Origin: Paracyclopina nana | Taxonomy: Eukaryota > Arthropoda > Copepoda > Cyclopoida > Cyclopettidae | Length of the DNA: 64,000 nucleotides | Reading direction: 5' to 3' | Assembly: GCA_019096065.1 (NCBI GenBank) | Contig: JAGUCH010000003.1 | Span: forward strand, 9,486,001-9,550,000 | In this document: positions 10,701 through 21,560 of the stretch, one piece after another | Layout: the number at the start of each line of letters is the position of its first letter | How positions within the stretch are numbered: position 1 is the stretch's first letter | The notes under the pieces: model-generated | Told to the model about the DNA's origin: nothing | The model's database searches: none | Seen by the model: the letters and a program-made list of their open reading frames with translations, nothing else | Translations under genes and position numbers: made by a program

Positions 10701-13700
10701 CGTAATCATCTAAGGTCTCTCCGTTTATCGCCTTTTTTTGCTTAAAGGTGACGAGGTCCTGGAATGGAACTGCCATTCCCTGGTAGGGAAATCCTACGAC
10801 GAAGTGCACGATGTGATTGCCGATTCCCGGCTCGATTCTCAAGTGGAGCTCCGTGTGGCTCGCTCACTCCTTGGAAGCCACCACCACTCGGCCCCGCCCA
10901 CGTCGTCGTCGGGCTATGACCCGCTCGTGGGCCGACTGGGCCCCCAGTTTCCTTCGTCTTCTTCAAGGGCTGCCTTCGCACCTCCTCCCCCCAGTGTTAC
11001 TTCGGGGGCGGGGAAAGGGCGTGGCCCCTCAGTGACTTTAAGTGACCCCCTTGGGGGAACGACCCATATGTTAAACCCTCATCACACGTTGTCCAACCAC
11101 CACCCAGGCTCTACCCGGATCCAGGTAGGTCCTATTTAACCAGTTTCGCTCAAACCCAGATATACAACTATTTAGAGCTTTTCAGTTAGCAAACACACCC
11201 AATTTTTGCTACTTCACCACTCGCTACTAGTACTACTACACTGTGGCTGATACTAGAGTCTGATTCTTAAAATTGGAACAAAGTCAATTGCGAAAAGCTT
11301 GTCTTGAGCTTAGATTAATGCTACAAAGTCGGTTCAGATGGCGCTAGTTGCATTCTGAAATAACTCTGTTTGTGGGCTTTATTCGGAATCAAACGGCCCA
11401 TTGCGGAATCTGTCATCCGTTAACACACACAATGTGCGAGGTTGAAACGCCGGCCCGCGTTGATGAAATCACGCACCCGCTTTTATTCGCGCCCAAATTA
11501 TGACGTCATTTTGATCTGAAGTGCCCTCTGTGTACGAGTGCAGCGCCATCTAGATATGATTTGGCATTAATCAAAGCTTGAGGCAAGCTTTTCCCAATTA
11601 GAGCATGTGTAAAATTTCTTTTAGGAATTTGAAAGCTTTTTTTCATTAGCTTTCTGTAATTCTTGCAATTAGTAAGGTTTGACTTTAAAAATATGCTAGC
11701 CAATCCTGGAAATCAGGCCTTATATTTTTTAATATGAGATGATCCGCTTTTAATTAATCAGACTGTAGGACGAGGATATATTCTTTTTTTCCACCACTGT
11801 GTATACTATGTAAACCTCCTAAGAAATAGGGCTTTCTGTATAGACACAACGACTACTACTAGCGCCCCCTAGCGTCCTCATATTGCTATACTGAAATACC
11901 ACCGGGCTAGCATGGAAACCTACCACTACTAATTGACGACCTGAGCTATTGATATGCATTTCTACGGTGAAATTGCCACAACTGTAGCAGCACACTGGTG
12001 TGAGAAGGTAGCAGCAGAAGAAGTGGCTTTATTGATTGTTGTGGGCCAAGGTCAGCAGTCTTTAGCACACATGTACAAAGGCAGCAAGCACACAGGGTGG
12101 GAAATTGCTCTATTTTTGGCATTGTCACCAATCTTTGGCCCCTACTGAGGAATTGTTTTCATTCCAATTCTCTAGGGATTTAAGTGGAATTTTTTGCAGG
12201 CTTGATTTCCACACTGTGAGGACCAGAGGCTTTCTCTTCTAGGGTTCCTCCACACATGTAGTCATTGTACACAATAGGCTTCTTCTTCTTCCTCCTCCTC
12301 CTCTTGGTTCCAGTCATAATTTTTCAATTTAGTTTTGTTTACCCTACTCTCCTTCTGTTAAAGATCTGAGCATGCCTGTAAAAAGTGAGCCACATTTGCA
12401 ACATGATTCTTGAGGCTGAGCTGTGCTCCAGAATCACCTCGTATTGGGAACAGTTACACTTAGAGCATCTCATATAAATGAGAGCTCTTGCAGAAAATGA
12501 TATTTTTGTTCTACTACCCTAAGGAGCTTGGTGACCAACATCAGGACACACAGAATGTGGTAGCCATAGTAGCTAGTAGCCAGTAGCAGTGAGCACAGAT
12601 GTCAAACAACGGCGGCTGCCACACAGAGTTCCATACTTTTGTATTTCCCTATAATATGTAATTGACCACGTCTCCTCACTTGGCTTACATACCCAATACA
12701 CCACCACCACTGTGTGCATACAGTAGTGCTGTGGAGGAAACAATATTTTTTGAGGATCCATTGCATTGAAGCTGGGCCAAGAGTGACCCCGAGCCACCAT
12801 TTAGCGTTCTTTTGCCCAGCTCGCCTATTTGCATACTTCTGCCCAAGACAACATCTATGCCTAGCAAATAACACTTGAAAGTGAGTTATGACCCTCTTGG
12901 AGTCCAAAGAGGCTGGCTGCAGGCCTCCAGCCTCTTCTTCAATTTCTTTGCACCTTGAATTTCTCTGCTCGCTATGCTGCTAAACTACTATGAGCCCCAT
13001 ACATTATTTAATCATTTTCTCATCCTGCTTTGCTGTCTTTGTGAGTGCTTTTTTGGCCAGTTTGACGTCAGTTCTCTTGGTCGTCTTCTTCAGCCTCTCT
13101 TGAGGCCTTGCCACGGTGGATAGAAAGGGAGGTGTGTGCCATTCTTCGCGAACTGGGGGTGAGGTAGAATGGAAAAAAAGGGGTGGGCCACTTCTGCTGC
13201 TACTGCTTTATGTCTAGCCAAATAAACCGTCTTGAATGATGCTTTCTTATAGGTCAAGACTTGGTATGATGAGGAACGCTTAGAATTGATTGTTACAGTA
13301 TTATCAGCAGCTGATCTACCCCCAAGAGTCAATGGCCAGTACAGAAATCCATATGCCAAAGTTTACCTCCTGCCAGATAGAAGGTATTTCATTGCCTAAA
13401 AGGGAGGATCGCGAAATCTCTGAATGCTGTATTTTGTTAGTGAAAAGTCGAAAAAGCGCACGAAAACTGTGGTCAACTCCAACCACCCCTCGTGGAATCA
13501 GACCTTCGTCTACTCAGGCATTCGCATTCCGGACCTGAGGGCTCGCGTCCTCGAGGTCACGGTGTGGGACTATGACCGGTTCGGCTCCAACGAGTTCCTC
13601 GGCGAAGTCCTCATCGACCTGGGCAACATTGGTTGCAACCAGTTCGAGGAGGAGCCGCTCTGGCACTTGCTCAGTCTTCATGAAAATGCGGGCGGGGACT

Positions 13701-16700
13701 TGATCACGGTCCCGCCCATTTGCCCCACGCCTGGACTCATCATGGTAAGGAACTCGTGCTCAGTGTGCAATCCTTCAACCATGCGCGGGGGGAGTTTCTA
13801 GATACGATATACAATATTAATAGCAAGAGTCTATGTTAATATTGCCCCTATTTAGCATGATTCATAAAAAACATTCATCAATAGATTATGAGGCTTATTA
13901 AATTATGTAATTACTGTTTGAGTACGCGTGGATACTTTTTGAATGCGTGTGCATAATTTTTGATTACTTGTGGATACTTTTTAAAAGCATTTTTAGATGT
14001 TTTTGAATTAATTTTCTTACCCATGGAAAAGATGCTTTTTAAGTGTATACCAATACATTTTAAGTACATTCTTTAATGCGTATGGATACTTTTTGAAGGC
14101 ATATGGATACTTTTTGAGTATCTATGGATACTTAATGAATACATATTTGATACTTTTGAAATTATGTGGATACTTTTTGATTTCATATGGATACTTATTG
14201 AGTACATCTGGATACACTTTAAATACAAGTAGATACTTTTTGAATGAAAATAAATACTTTTATAATACGTTTGTAGCACAAATAGTAGTACAAATAAATA
14301 TTAAAAAAAAATACAAAAAAGAGAATGCTTATAATTACTTTGATACATTTGAAATAAATATTGATACTTTTGAAGCACCTTTACAAATTGAACACAAGCT
14401 GATAAATATTGGGATATGTAAAAAAAGTATAGCGAAACTCCTCTCTGCATTGGTGAAAAACTGCATGAAATGAGCATGGTCTGTGCAAGGCAATTAGATC
14501 CTGAAGTCATGTGGATCTAATAGTACATGCAGACCAATACAAGTATTCGTCCTCCTTCTTCGCATTTTTGACTGATCTGCTCTCACTCAAAAATTGCCCA
14601 AACTTACTACTGCTGTTGATGTTGTTGTTGTGCTTTCTAATAACCACCATATACCTAAGCTCCATTTATTCACGCTTATTCTACAATGCTACAAATATTC
14701 TCTGACAGCTACTAAACGTGCTGCTTACTCCCCTCTTTTTTGACGACGAATACTTTTGATTTTATTCGTGGTGCCATTTTTATTCAAATACGTGTGCGTG
14801 CAGCTAGGCTTACTATTTAACTTCTACAATAGTTTAAGTGTAACTATTACTGCTACGAAACCCCCAAAAACTCTACTCTTAAAGAAACTTCTCAATAGCA
14901 CAGGTCAAGACCTCTAAAAAAGTGACTTAGCTCTAGCATGCTGATAAATAGAAACAAATTACATGGCAAAACAATAAACTTCGTACAACTGCATGCACCC
15001 ATCATAACAACCTGCAATGTATTGTAGCTTTCTTATACTATAGCAGTCAATACTACTACTGATCATTAATATTTACAGAAACACACGCACACACACTAAA
15101 AATCACACCACATTTGTCTCCTCTCTTATGTATTTGACATACACGTGCATAGTACAATACACATCTGTATTCATTCCAGTTATTTTCACAACTGTCTTTG
15201 ATGCTTTGCAGAGAGCTGGAGTCTCAGCAGGTGGGATGTACCTGGAAAACGATCCTTATATGGGCCCTGCCCACCCGGGGGCGGGGCTGCACCACTCGAC
15301 ACACTTGTCCCCGCCTGCCAGTCTTGCCAGGGTGTCACCTCAAGACTCCGATCCTTTGTCAGATCCTATCCACCATGACAGGACACCGTATTCTTACAGG
15401 TACACAATTTATGTATTTTGGCAAAGCGAATACAGCTGAGCGAAGGGGAGTTGTGCTAGTGGTTGTAGTCTTCAAAGGCTGAAAAGTTGCTGTTTAACTA
15501 GTCGCCCGAAGATGGTTGAACAATCAGTGGAGGATGCTGATGTTGATGATGGATTGTTTGATGATTATGATGCAGACTTGGAATTGGCCTGGCTCGGATA
15601 CGTTCTGGCCAGATGCCAATCTTCTAGCAGTCATTTGACAGTGCCCAGGGACACCTACTACCAAACTGCGACTTCTGCTGCTACTTCCACTGCTCTGCTG
15701 CCAGCCTTCTTCTCCTTTCAAGACCGAAATCCCTCCTCCATCTTGAGATCAAAATCTGATAACTGCCTTGGCATTTATGAACTTAGCAGCAGGAGGTGAA
15801 CAACCAATGTACTCCAGTACTTTTAAACAATTTTCATCATAACTAACAGTTCTGAAGTCACAGAAGCTCCAAAAGGCCGCACTACATACTAACCAGTCCA
15901 TATTAAAACCAGCCATATTTAAATAAGTCCCATGCTTGTATAAAGCAATTCCCTGATCTAAAAATATGCACTATATTTTAAATGATAGAATTTTTTTCTT
16001 GTGTTCTTGATTTGGTATTATTATTTTTCCAGGCGAACTGGCCAATTGCCAGCGACAGGGGGAATGTTCCCTCGGGGTAATTCCCGATCAGCCACTGCCA
16101 CTCCCACCGGGTCCCCCAAACGAAGGCTTCCACAAATTCCGGGCTCCGGACTTCCGCCACGGGATGCAGTATCGAGTAGGCTGCGCGGAGATGGCCTACA
16201 CACCCACGCCTCCTACGATGGTGGGCTGAACAATGGGCGTGGCCACAACTTCTCCACCACCAACCAGCGCAGCCGAAGCATGGGCTACGCCTCCTATGGG
16301 GGCGGATACAGTGATACAGAAGTGATGACCACAGACCACCGATACAGCGGATACCCAGGTAAAACTATCATATTTTTTGGCAGTCACTTCGAAGTGGTGT
16401 TAATGCAGAGTTTGTTTTTCTAATTCAGCAATACAATTTGAACGCATGTGACAAAAGATAATGAAAAAAAAAATACTTATTTATTGCAGATCCCTCTAGC
16501 GGAGGGTACGATGTCCGGCGGTCCAATTATGGCTATCAGCAACCGTTACAGCAACAACCGTTACAACAGCAACCGTTACAACAACAACAACCTATGCTGC
16601 ATGACCCTTACTACGAGAATACGAGGGCCAATACAGCTGCGTATCCAGTGGATGATCGTCGAGCCCAGCCGCCGCCCCCACCCCCTCGAAATGTCAACTT

Positions 16701-19700
16701 TGAGGGCGATCCTCCCACCCGTGGGAGTGGCGGCCCAAGAGGGGCACCGCCCGTGGGGCGTGGCCGTAGCCATCACCTTGACCAAGGCCATTTCGTTGAC
16801 AGTGATATGGAAAGTGTAACAAGTGCCTTGTCTAGCCATTCTGCTCCTCATCAAAGGGCTCGACGGCCTGGGTACATTTCTTATTCTAATTAATCATTTT
16901 CACGATGCTCATTACTAAAATGTTGTTGTGTTTGCAGTGTTCAAATCAAGGAGCCTGCCAACCATGAGTCATCAATTCTTCGGGGTCACAGTGTTGACCG
17001 AGGCCTGCATCCAGAAGAGAAAGGTGCTTTTTTCATAGTATTGTATCAACTTTGCACACTTGTTGTATTTCACAAGTGTCGATCTCTGGTCAGTGAGGCC
17101 TCAAAGATGGCCTGGTTCACTTTGAGCTACAAAGTTGGCTACTATGTCGATCTGCTCCTCAATGCTAACTCAGGTAAATCCTTTCAGATGGAAGTCTTAG
17201 CGATACAGCTGTGAGTTCAATCGACGCCCTGCGAAACCCACGCGGGCATCACAGGTCGAGGGGCACAAGCGGAGGAGGGCAAGCGAATACCCCGGGGGGC
17301 ACTGAGGTTCCCGGACAGGGGGGCATGGGCAAAAAGTCCAACTCCACCTCTCAGTTGTCAGCGGCAGGTAAATTAGATGTATTTGGCTGAGCTAGGCGAA
17401 TGTATCCAGGTAGAGAATGGGAATACGTACTTACACTGGGCATATGACTCCTTACTAGGCCACAAGCGTAGGTTAGGATTGCTTGGTGCGAAGCGCACTA
17501 CCATAACCGTCCATCGAAGCGAGGAAGTTCTTCCCAGTGATGTTGGACGCCATTTGGTGCGTCAGAGCACCAGTGTGTCCAGCGAGGGTGACGCTGAAAA
17601 CGACCTGTTGGTGGCCTCGGGTGGGCCCGAGGGCGAGAGGTGAGCTCCTGAACGCAGCAGGAAAGATGGACACAATTTTGAGATCTATATCTTGAGGGGC
17701 AAAAATTCATCATATCTTAGTAGACCACCCTACAATTATACTCCGCTATATTCACCCCCATCTATCATAGTTGTATTTGTAGAACTTAGAGGATACTGCT
17801 AGGAATCATTTGCATGTTGTTTATCTATTGCTGTTGCTGCTGAGTTGAGGCAGAGAAACGTCAAGGTGTGCTCAGTTCAACTGGTTCACCCCACAGCTGC
17901 CTGCGTGTGTTCTATCTATATACCACATTGCTCATTGGGAACTACATCTAGTACATCATCCTCATCATCCAGTTTTGCATGAATATGTTCTCCATCCACT
18001 GTACTACTGCTTCTTTTAGCCGAACACACCACATCCACATTAGTTAACAGTATGAAGCTGCTTTCTTAGATGCATATCAATGTATAACACCACTCAAGCA
18101 AACCTTCTTTGTCGTATTCCTCCAGTGCTACCAGTTTCATTTGACGTACTTTGTAATCGATACATTTTTTGGGCCGAATTGCTCTCTTCAATCAAACTTC
18201 AATCTAATGAGCCTGGATGAGAATCTTTTCATTTTGATTTCAGTCGCCCAGACTGAAGTAACCCGCTCATTTTAAAGGCGTTGCTGATCTTCGTCATTGT
18301 TCTCAGTTACTCTTCCTTTGTATATGCCAAACTTTTCATCATATTCCAAGTGCAAAACTGAGTCCCTCTGATTCCCAGTGAGCTTTGTTGCAAAAAAAGA
18401 TATCGAGGACAGTTGTTGTGACAAGACTACAATCACTACATATTTATATATATATACCCACATCGATTTGCGACAAATGTATTCCGCTTAGTTTTAAACT
18501 GTAATCACATCATATCCAGCCGCCAACTTACGCGGGCCGAAGCGTTCCACAACGAGCGGAGTGCAACGGAGTTGCGAAGTCATGCCTAACCTAACTCACC
18601 AAGGCGGTGCAGGCGTCAGCGGGAGACTGGTTAAGCAGGACTCCAATGACGGATCAGTGAGCTCAGAGGGCTCCAAGTGAGTACACATGCACCCAGAGTG
18701 AACATCGTACTTCTAAAGCGCACAAGTACCCACTATGGGTGCTTTCTCTCTATTACACTTTTGCATGCATTAACCAGTTTGCGCATGATTCGGTTGCATA
18801 CACCACCATGAGAACCCTCTAAATTTTTGCCTCCATGATGAACTACGATAATACTACATTTATATATGCCAAAAATCTATGCTTTTTGGGCACAACTTTA
18901 TATACTTTTTACGTATACGATATTGTTTAACTTAAGATGATCATTTTTTTCGTCAGCAACAAATGCAGCTCTCAATTATGTCCACTTTCTTAACTCTAAA
19001 ATGCTTGAGAAGTCACAATATTACTTCCTTGTCCAAGGCTCCTGCTCATACTCTTTCTAGACAATACTTGTTTTCATTGGCTGAAAAGTAGGTGAGAAGA
19101 GGGCCTTCTTTTGCTCCTTGCTCACTATTGCCCTTTTCCATCATACAGCTGGCTAACCTCGTCTGCTCGATTGGGCTCTGAAGGCCAACTGTCAGAGTTC
19201 ATCGAAGGCCTTGGGCCTGGTCAGCTGGTTGGAAGACAAGTCTTGGCCTCGCCTGCCATGGGAGAAATCCAGCTCAGCCTTTGTGATCGAAGGGGCAACC
19301 TCGAGGTGGAGGTTATCCGAGCGAGAGGTCTTCAGTGCAAACCTGGCTCGAAGGTTCTTCCAGGTAATTGGAAGCTTTTTGAGCTGTGCAAATCCGGGAT
19401 GCAATGACGAGTTCAAAAAACAAGCAAACGCAGTTGAAAACTTTATGAGTAATACAAATCCGGAATGCAAGGATGATCAATTTCAGCATTGCAATTTGGA
19501 GGCATCCATTCTCATTAAACTGCTAATTGATTTAAATGTTCATTCCGAAAAAACTCCGAGGCAAATTGTGAAGGCTGCCATCAAGTCTGATCAAGCTTAA
19601 CTCATGGCAAAAAATGAATGTATTTAATATTGCAGCACCTTGGGTCAAGGTGTACCTGGTCAGCGGGAAACGGTGCATGGCCAAGGCAAAGACTGCGACT

Positions 19701-20041
19701 GCAAGGCGAACACTTGACCCCCTCTACCAGCAGCAACTTGTCTTTCATGAGAAATATTCAGAATGCGTACTTCAGGTAACAGCAACCGGCAGTTAGCAGA
19801 TGTAAGCGATACATTCACCTCTTGTCATGTTGAACAGGTGACAATATGGGGTGATTACAGCCGGATAGAAGGCAAAAAGGTGTTCATGGGAGTTGCTCAA
19901 ATCATGCTGGATGACCTGGACCTTTCGAACATTGTGATTGGCTGGTATAAACTGTTTGGAACTTCCTCCCTGGTGAGTGTTCCCCCCAATGGACCAAACA
20001 AGAACAAGGGGTCACTCCACAGCCTTGACTCATATGGATGA
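3413..20041 (+). CDS. RIMS: RIM (regulating synaptic membrane exocytosis) gene, 5' truncated
   Basis: RIM is the active-zone scaffold that links Rab3 vesicles, Munc13 and calcium channels at presynaptic terminals. The visible domain order is the end of the FYVE-like zinc finger (WVCILCRKKQELL), a long disordered region ending ESVSEKG, PDZ, C2A, a long linker with KRRLPQIP and TTITVHRSEEVLP, and C2B ending near the stop at 20039-20041. These are hallmark RIM segments in hallmark order. Exons: 3413-4715, 8975-10023, 10250-10478, 10748-11124, 13253-13383, 13441-13744, 15212-15399, optional 15502-15795, 16033-16358, 16490-16871, 16938-17023, 17188-17367, 17459-17620 (or 17639), 18520-18676, 19149-19363, 19636-19775, 19838-20041. 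Phases join throughout with the 17620 end and total about 1,810 codons without the cassette. The first exons, encoding the Rab-binding helix and most of the zinc finger, are not recognisable in the window. Confidence 0.95.
4716..8974 (+). other. Large RIM intron (no confident gene inside except candidate exon 8594-8679)
   Basis: This 4.3-kb intron lies between the zinc-finger and His/Ser exons. It has scattered short open frames in both strands, a GA-rich run at 6490-6510 and a CA run at 7250. It also holds a cluster of GGCGCC and GTCTAGAC motifs at 7905-8190 and an alternating GC tract at 8355. I see no transposon with clear ends. Confidence 0.7.
8594..8679 (+). CDS. Candidate short alternative RIM exon
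   Basis: An 86-base open segment lies between a usable acceptor (TTAG, 8592-8593) and a strong donor (GTATGT at 8680). It enters in phase 1 and leaves in phase 0, exactly like the much longer exon 8975-10023, so either could join SVSEKG to the PDZ exon but both together would break the frame. It encodes 28 residues including QEILDAKIQKFLA. Vertebrate RIMs, from memory, have a spacer of about this size at the same point. There is no transcript support; it could be chance. Confidence 0.4.
8975..10023 (+). CDS. RIMS: RIM exon: long Ser/His/Ala-rich disordered insert
   Basis: The acceptor is at 8973-8974 and the donor AAG|GTCAGC at 10024. It joins the preceding exon through a split GGC codon and the PDZ exon in phase 0. 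The 350 encoded residues are low complexity, with poly-Ala, a histidine run near 9475-9495, several Arg/Ser patches and an acidic Ser patch (ETGSCFTSSEDSNRG). The exon is far more GC-rich than the surrounding introns. No domain is recognised; phase fit and codon bias support it as coding. It may be lineage-specific and alternatively spliced. Confidence 0.8.
10250..11124 (+). CDS. RIMS: RIM PDZ domain exons (10250-10478 and 10748-11124)
   Basis: The first exon begins QHPVSWVPNADG and carries ATILGLKVVGGKLLPNGR and AIVEKVKKGSVADTIGHL. The second begins at a split glycine codon with GDEVLEWNCHSLVGKSYDEV and finishes the domain at QVELRVARSL. These are the RIM PDZ strands; the GLKVVGG carboxylate-binding loop differs from canonical GLGF as in all RIMs. 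This domain binds ELKS/CAST and calcium-channel tails in known RIMs. A His/Ser/Pro-rich linker follows to TRIQ at 11124. The intervening intron is 269 bp. Confidence 0.95.
11125..13252 (+). other. RIM intron between PDZ and C2A exons
   Basis: This 2.1-kb intron shows no convincing exon, RNA gene or transposon ends. Short open frames on both strands lack splice signals with compatible phase. Confidence 0.6.
13253..13744 (+). CDS. RIMS: RIM C2A domain exons (13253-13383 and 13441-13744)
   Basis: Exon 1 encodes VKTWYDEERLELIVTVL, AADLPPRVNG and NPYAKVYLLPDR. A 57-bp intron (13384-13440) splits a serine codon, and exon 2 continues EKSKKRTKTVVNSNHPSWNQ and then LEVTVWDYDRFGSNEFLGEV. This is a type-I C2 fold matching RIM C2A, which lacks most of the acidic calcium ligands of synaptotagmin, and the sequence is consistent with calcium-independent binding. 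Exon 2 ends at LIM, phase 0, with donor GTAAGG at 13745. Confidence 0.96.
13913..14262. repeat. 21-bp degenerate minisatellite in a RIM intron
   Basis: Roughly 14 imperfect copies of a 21-base unit (TATGGATACTTTTTGAATGCA-like) run head to tail between the C2A and linker exons. The array accounts for the 126-residue open frame here, whose Tyr/Ser/Ile pattern is simply the translated repeat. Confidence 0.85.
15212..15399 (+). CDS. RIMS: RIM linker exon after C2A
   Basis: The acceptor is GCAG at 15210-15211 and the donor TACAG|GTACAC at 15400. It enters in phase 0 from the C2A exon and leaves two bases (AG). It encodes 62 residues rich in Pro/His/Ser (RVSPQDSDPLSDPIHHDRTP). No domain is present. 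Phase continuity on both sides supports the call. Confidence 0.8.
15502..15795 (+). CDS. RIMS: Candidate RIM cassette exon (98 codons)
   Basis: This 294-base segment runs from acceptor TAG (15500-15501) to donor GGAG|GTGAAC (15796). It is open in the frame set by the previous exon and is symmetric (phase 2 in, phase 2 out), so it can be included or skipped without disturbing the reading frame. It encodes an acidic stretch (DADVDDGLFDDYDADLEL) and then a Ser/Thr-rich segment ending LRSKSDNCLGIYELSSR. RIM genes are known for heavy alternative splicing in this inter-C2 linker. Splice use is inferred. Confidence 0.6.
16033..17620 (+). CDS. RIMS: RIM inter-C2 linker exons (16033-16358, 16490-16871, 16938-17023, 17188-17367, 17459-17620/17639)
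   Basis: Five phase-compatible exons carry recognisable RIM linker motifs: GSPKRRLPQIPG, a poly-Gln/Pro tract (16550-16600), DSDMESVTSALSSHS, ILRGHSVDRGLHPEEK, DGSLSDTAVSS, KKSNSTSQLSAAG and HKRRLGLLGAKRTTITVHRS. KRRLPQIP is the proline-rich site that in known RIMs recruits RIM-binding protein. The last exon has two possible donors: GAGAG|GTGAGC after 17639 (better consensus, wrong phase for 18520) and CTCGG|GTGGGC after 17620 (in phase). Confidence 0.85.
18520..18676 (+). CDS. RIMS: RIM linker exon preceding C2B
   Basis: The acceptor is CCAG at 18518-18519 and the donor CCAA|GTGAGT at 18677. The end reads RLVKQDSNDGSVSSEGS, matching the conserved RIM stretch just before C2B. It requires an incoming phase of 1, which agrees with the 17620 donor of the upstream exon but not with 17639. 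Confidence 0.82.
19149..20041 (+). CDS. RIMS: RIM C2B exons (19149-19363, 19636-19775, 19838-20041)
   Basis: Exon 1 gives FIEGLGPGQLVGRQVLASPA, then MGEIQLSLCDRRGNLEVEVI. Exon 2 gives APWVKVYLVSGKRCMAKAKT and TLDPLYQQQLVFHE. Exon 3 gives VTIWGDYSRIEGKKVFMGVA and DLDLSNIVIGWYKLFGTSSL. This is essentially diagnostic for RIM C2B, which binds liprin-alpha, synaptotagmin and PI(4,5)P2 in studied animals. Translation ends HSLDSYG with TGA at 20039-20041; a splice-like CTGGTGAGT at 19973 would give a shorter form if used. The intron at 19364-19635 keeps an unrelated open frame. Confidence 0.96.
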
Positions 20042-20171
20042 TTATGCTATTGGCTGTTGTTGTTACTGAGCTCAAAACTACTTCTACAACTACTACCATT
20101 GGATTGGAGACCAAAACCACCTGCTTCATTAAGGGATTTGCCTTCTTTGGCCTTATTGGCTGCAGTGGGAC

Positions 20172-20177
20172 AATAAA
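20172..20177 (+). terminator. Poly(A) signal of the RIM gene
   Basis: AATAAA lies 131 bases after the RIM stop codon and is followed by a T-rich stretch, as expected for a 3' end. Confidence 0.65.
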
Positions 20178-21560
20178 TCTTTTTCTCTAGCTATTGCTAC
20201 TCTCATCAAATATCAGAGACATTGTTCACACACAACAGTGCTTCTAATTCTAATGCTACTATGTCAAGATAATGGCTTACTCCTCCCAGGCGGACCAAGA
20301 AAGAAAGAAAGAAAACCACGAGTTTTGTTGCAAATATATTTAAGATTATACTAACTATATATACTACACACTATAGGCCCCTTATCATCATGTACACCCC
20401 TCAAGTGCTTTGTTGCTGCCACACTCAGCCCACCACCATCATCTGCAGAGTAATCACACTTTTAGTTACTAATCAGGGGATGTTGCTACACATTATGATG
20501 ATAGTGATGGTGGGCGTGGCCTGTTGAGTTGGCCCCTCCTCCCCCACAGCTCCCTTTGTACCACCACAACTGTAAACCATTGTACTAAACTTCCATGTGT
20601 GTGTGAGTGTGTGTGACCTCTTCAACATATCGATGATTTGGGAGAAAATCCCAGGGTCACCCATCAGATGATCATTGCTCAACTTAATAAGAAAAAAATA
20701 CCACTGTTAGGCTCTCATTTATCAGAGTACGTAAATAGTACTGTAACACACATGGTGATATATATATATAATCTAGAATATGTTGGATTGGTATAAACAT
20801 ATCATCAAAAGAAGAAGAGAGAGAGAGAGAGAGAACAACATCCAGGAAAGCTGGCCTTTCTGTTGAGTTATGTCAGCTGAAGATAAGCATTGTGATACCA
20901 GTTGATCAGTTTTTGCTTTGTTGTAACCCACTAATAACACCCCACCCCTTACTACTACACTTGATGGCTAGAGGTCATAGTTATCATATGTTGTTGTTAC
21001 CAATTGGTTTTGGAGACATTGACTATTAGCCTCTCTATTCATTGTTCAGGCTTTCACTTTACTACAACTCTCCAAAAAGAATCATCCTCCCACTAACTAT
21101 TACTGCAAACCATGACTTGTCAATAATAATCTTTTCTGTCATCATCCCACTACTCTACTACTACACTTGAAGTGCAATCAACACTGAGATCAATCTTAAG
21201 GCCAACTAACAACAACAACCAAAACCATCAGGAGTACTATTACACATAGAGAAAGAACTATAAATGAGAAGAAAAAGCCATGAAAAGAATCATTGTTACT
21301 ACTACTACTTCTACAACTAAAAAAGAAGACCACAATTATTACAACATTATTACTGCTGATTTTCCTTTCTAGCTTTTACCACAAAACAGTTACAACTTGT
21401 GATGCATTATTATTATGATTATCATAGTTCTATGAAATAACAAGACAGAGATGAAAAACAATATTGATTCATGCAAGTTTCTATTTCAACTTAACCTAGG
21501 TGTCTACATCAAATTGCTCTTATTTTCTGGTTGATTCTATCTTATTTTGGGTGTTTTCAT
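20178..21560. other. Intergenic region between convergent RIM and the SPTK-rich gene
   Basis: This 1.4-kb stretch has no convincing gene. It holds simple repeats: a GAAA run at 20305, TATATA at 20760, a GA run at 20813-20833 and several ACTACTACT tracts. It should contain the 3' UTR of the minus-strand gene. Confidence 0.6.

Noticed and set aside
14093-14473. 126-residue plus-strand open frame
   Set aside because: It is the translation of the 21-bp minisatellite and AT-rich flank; no codon bias or splice context.
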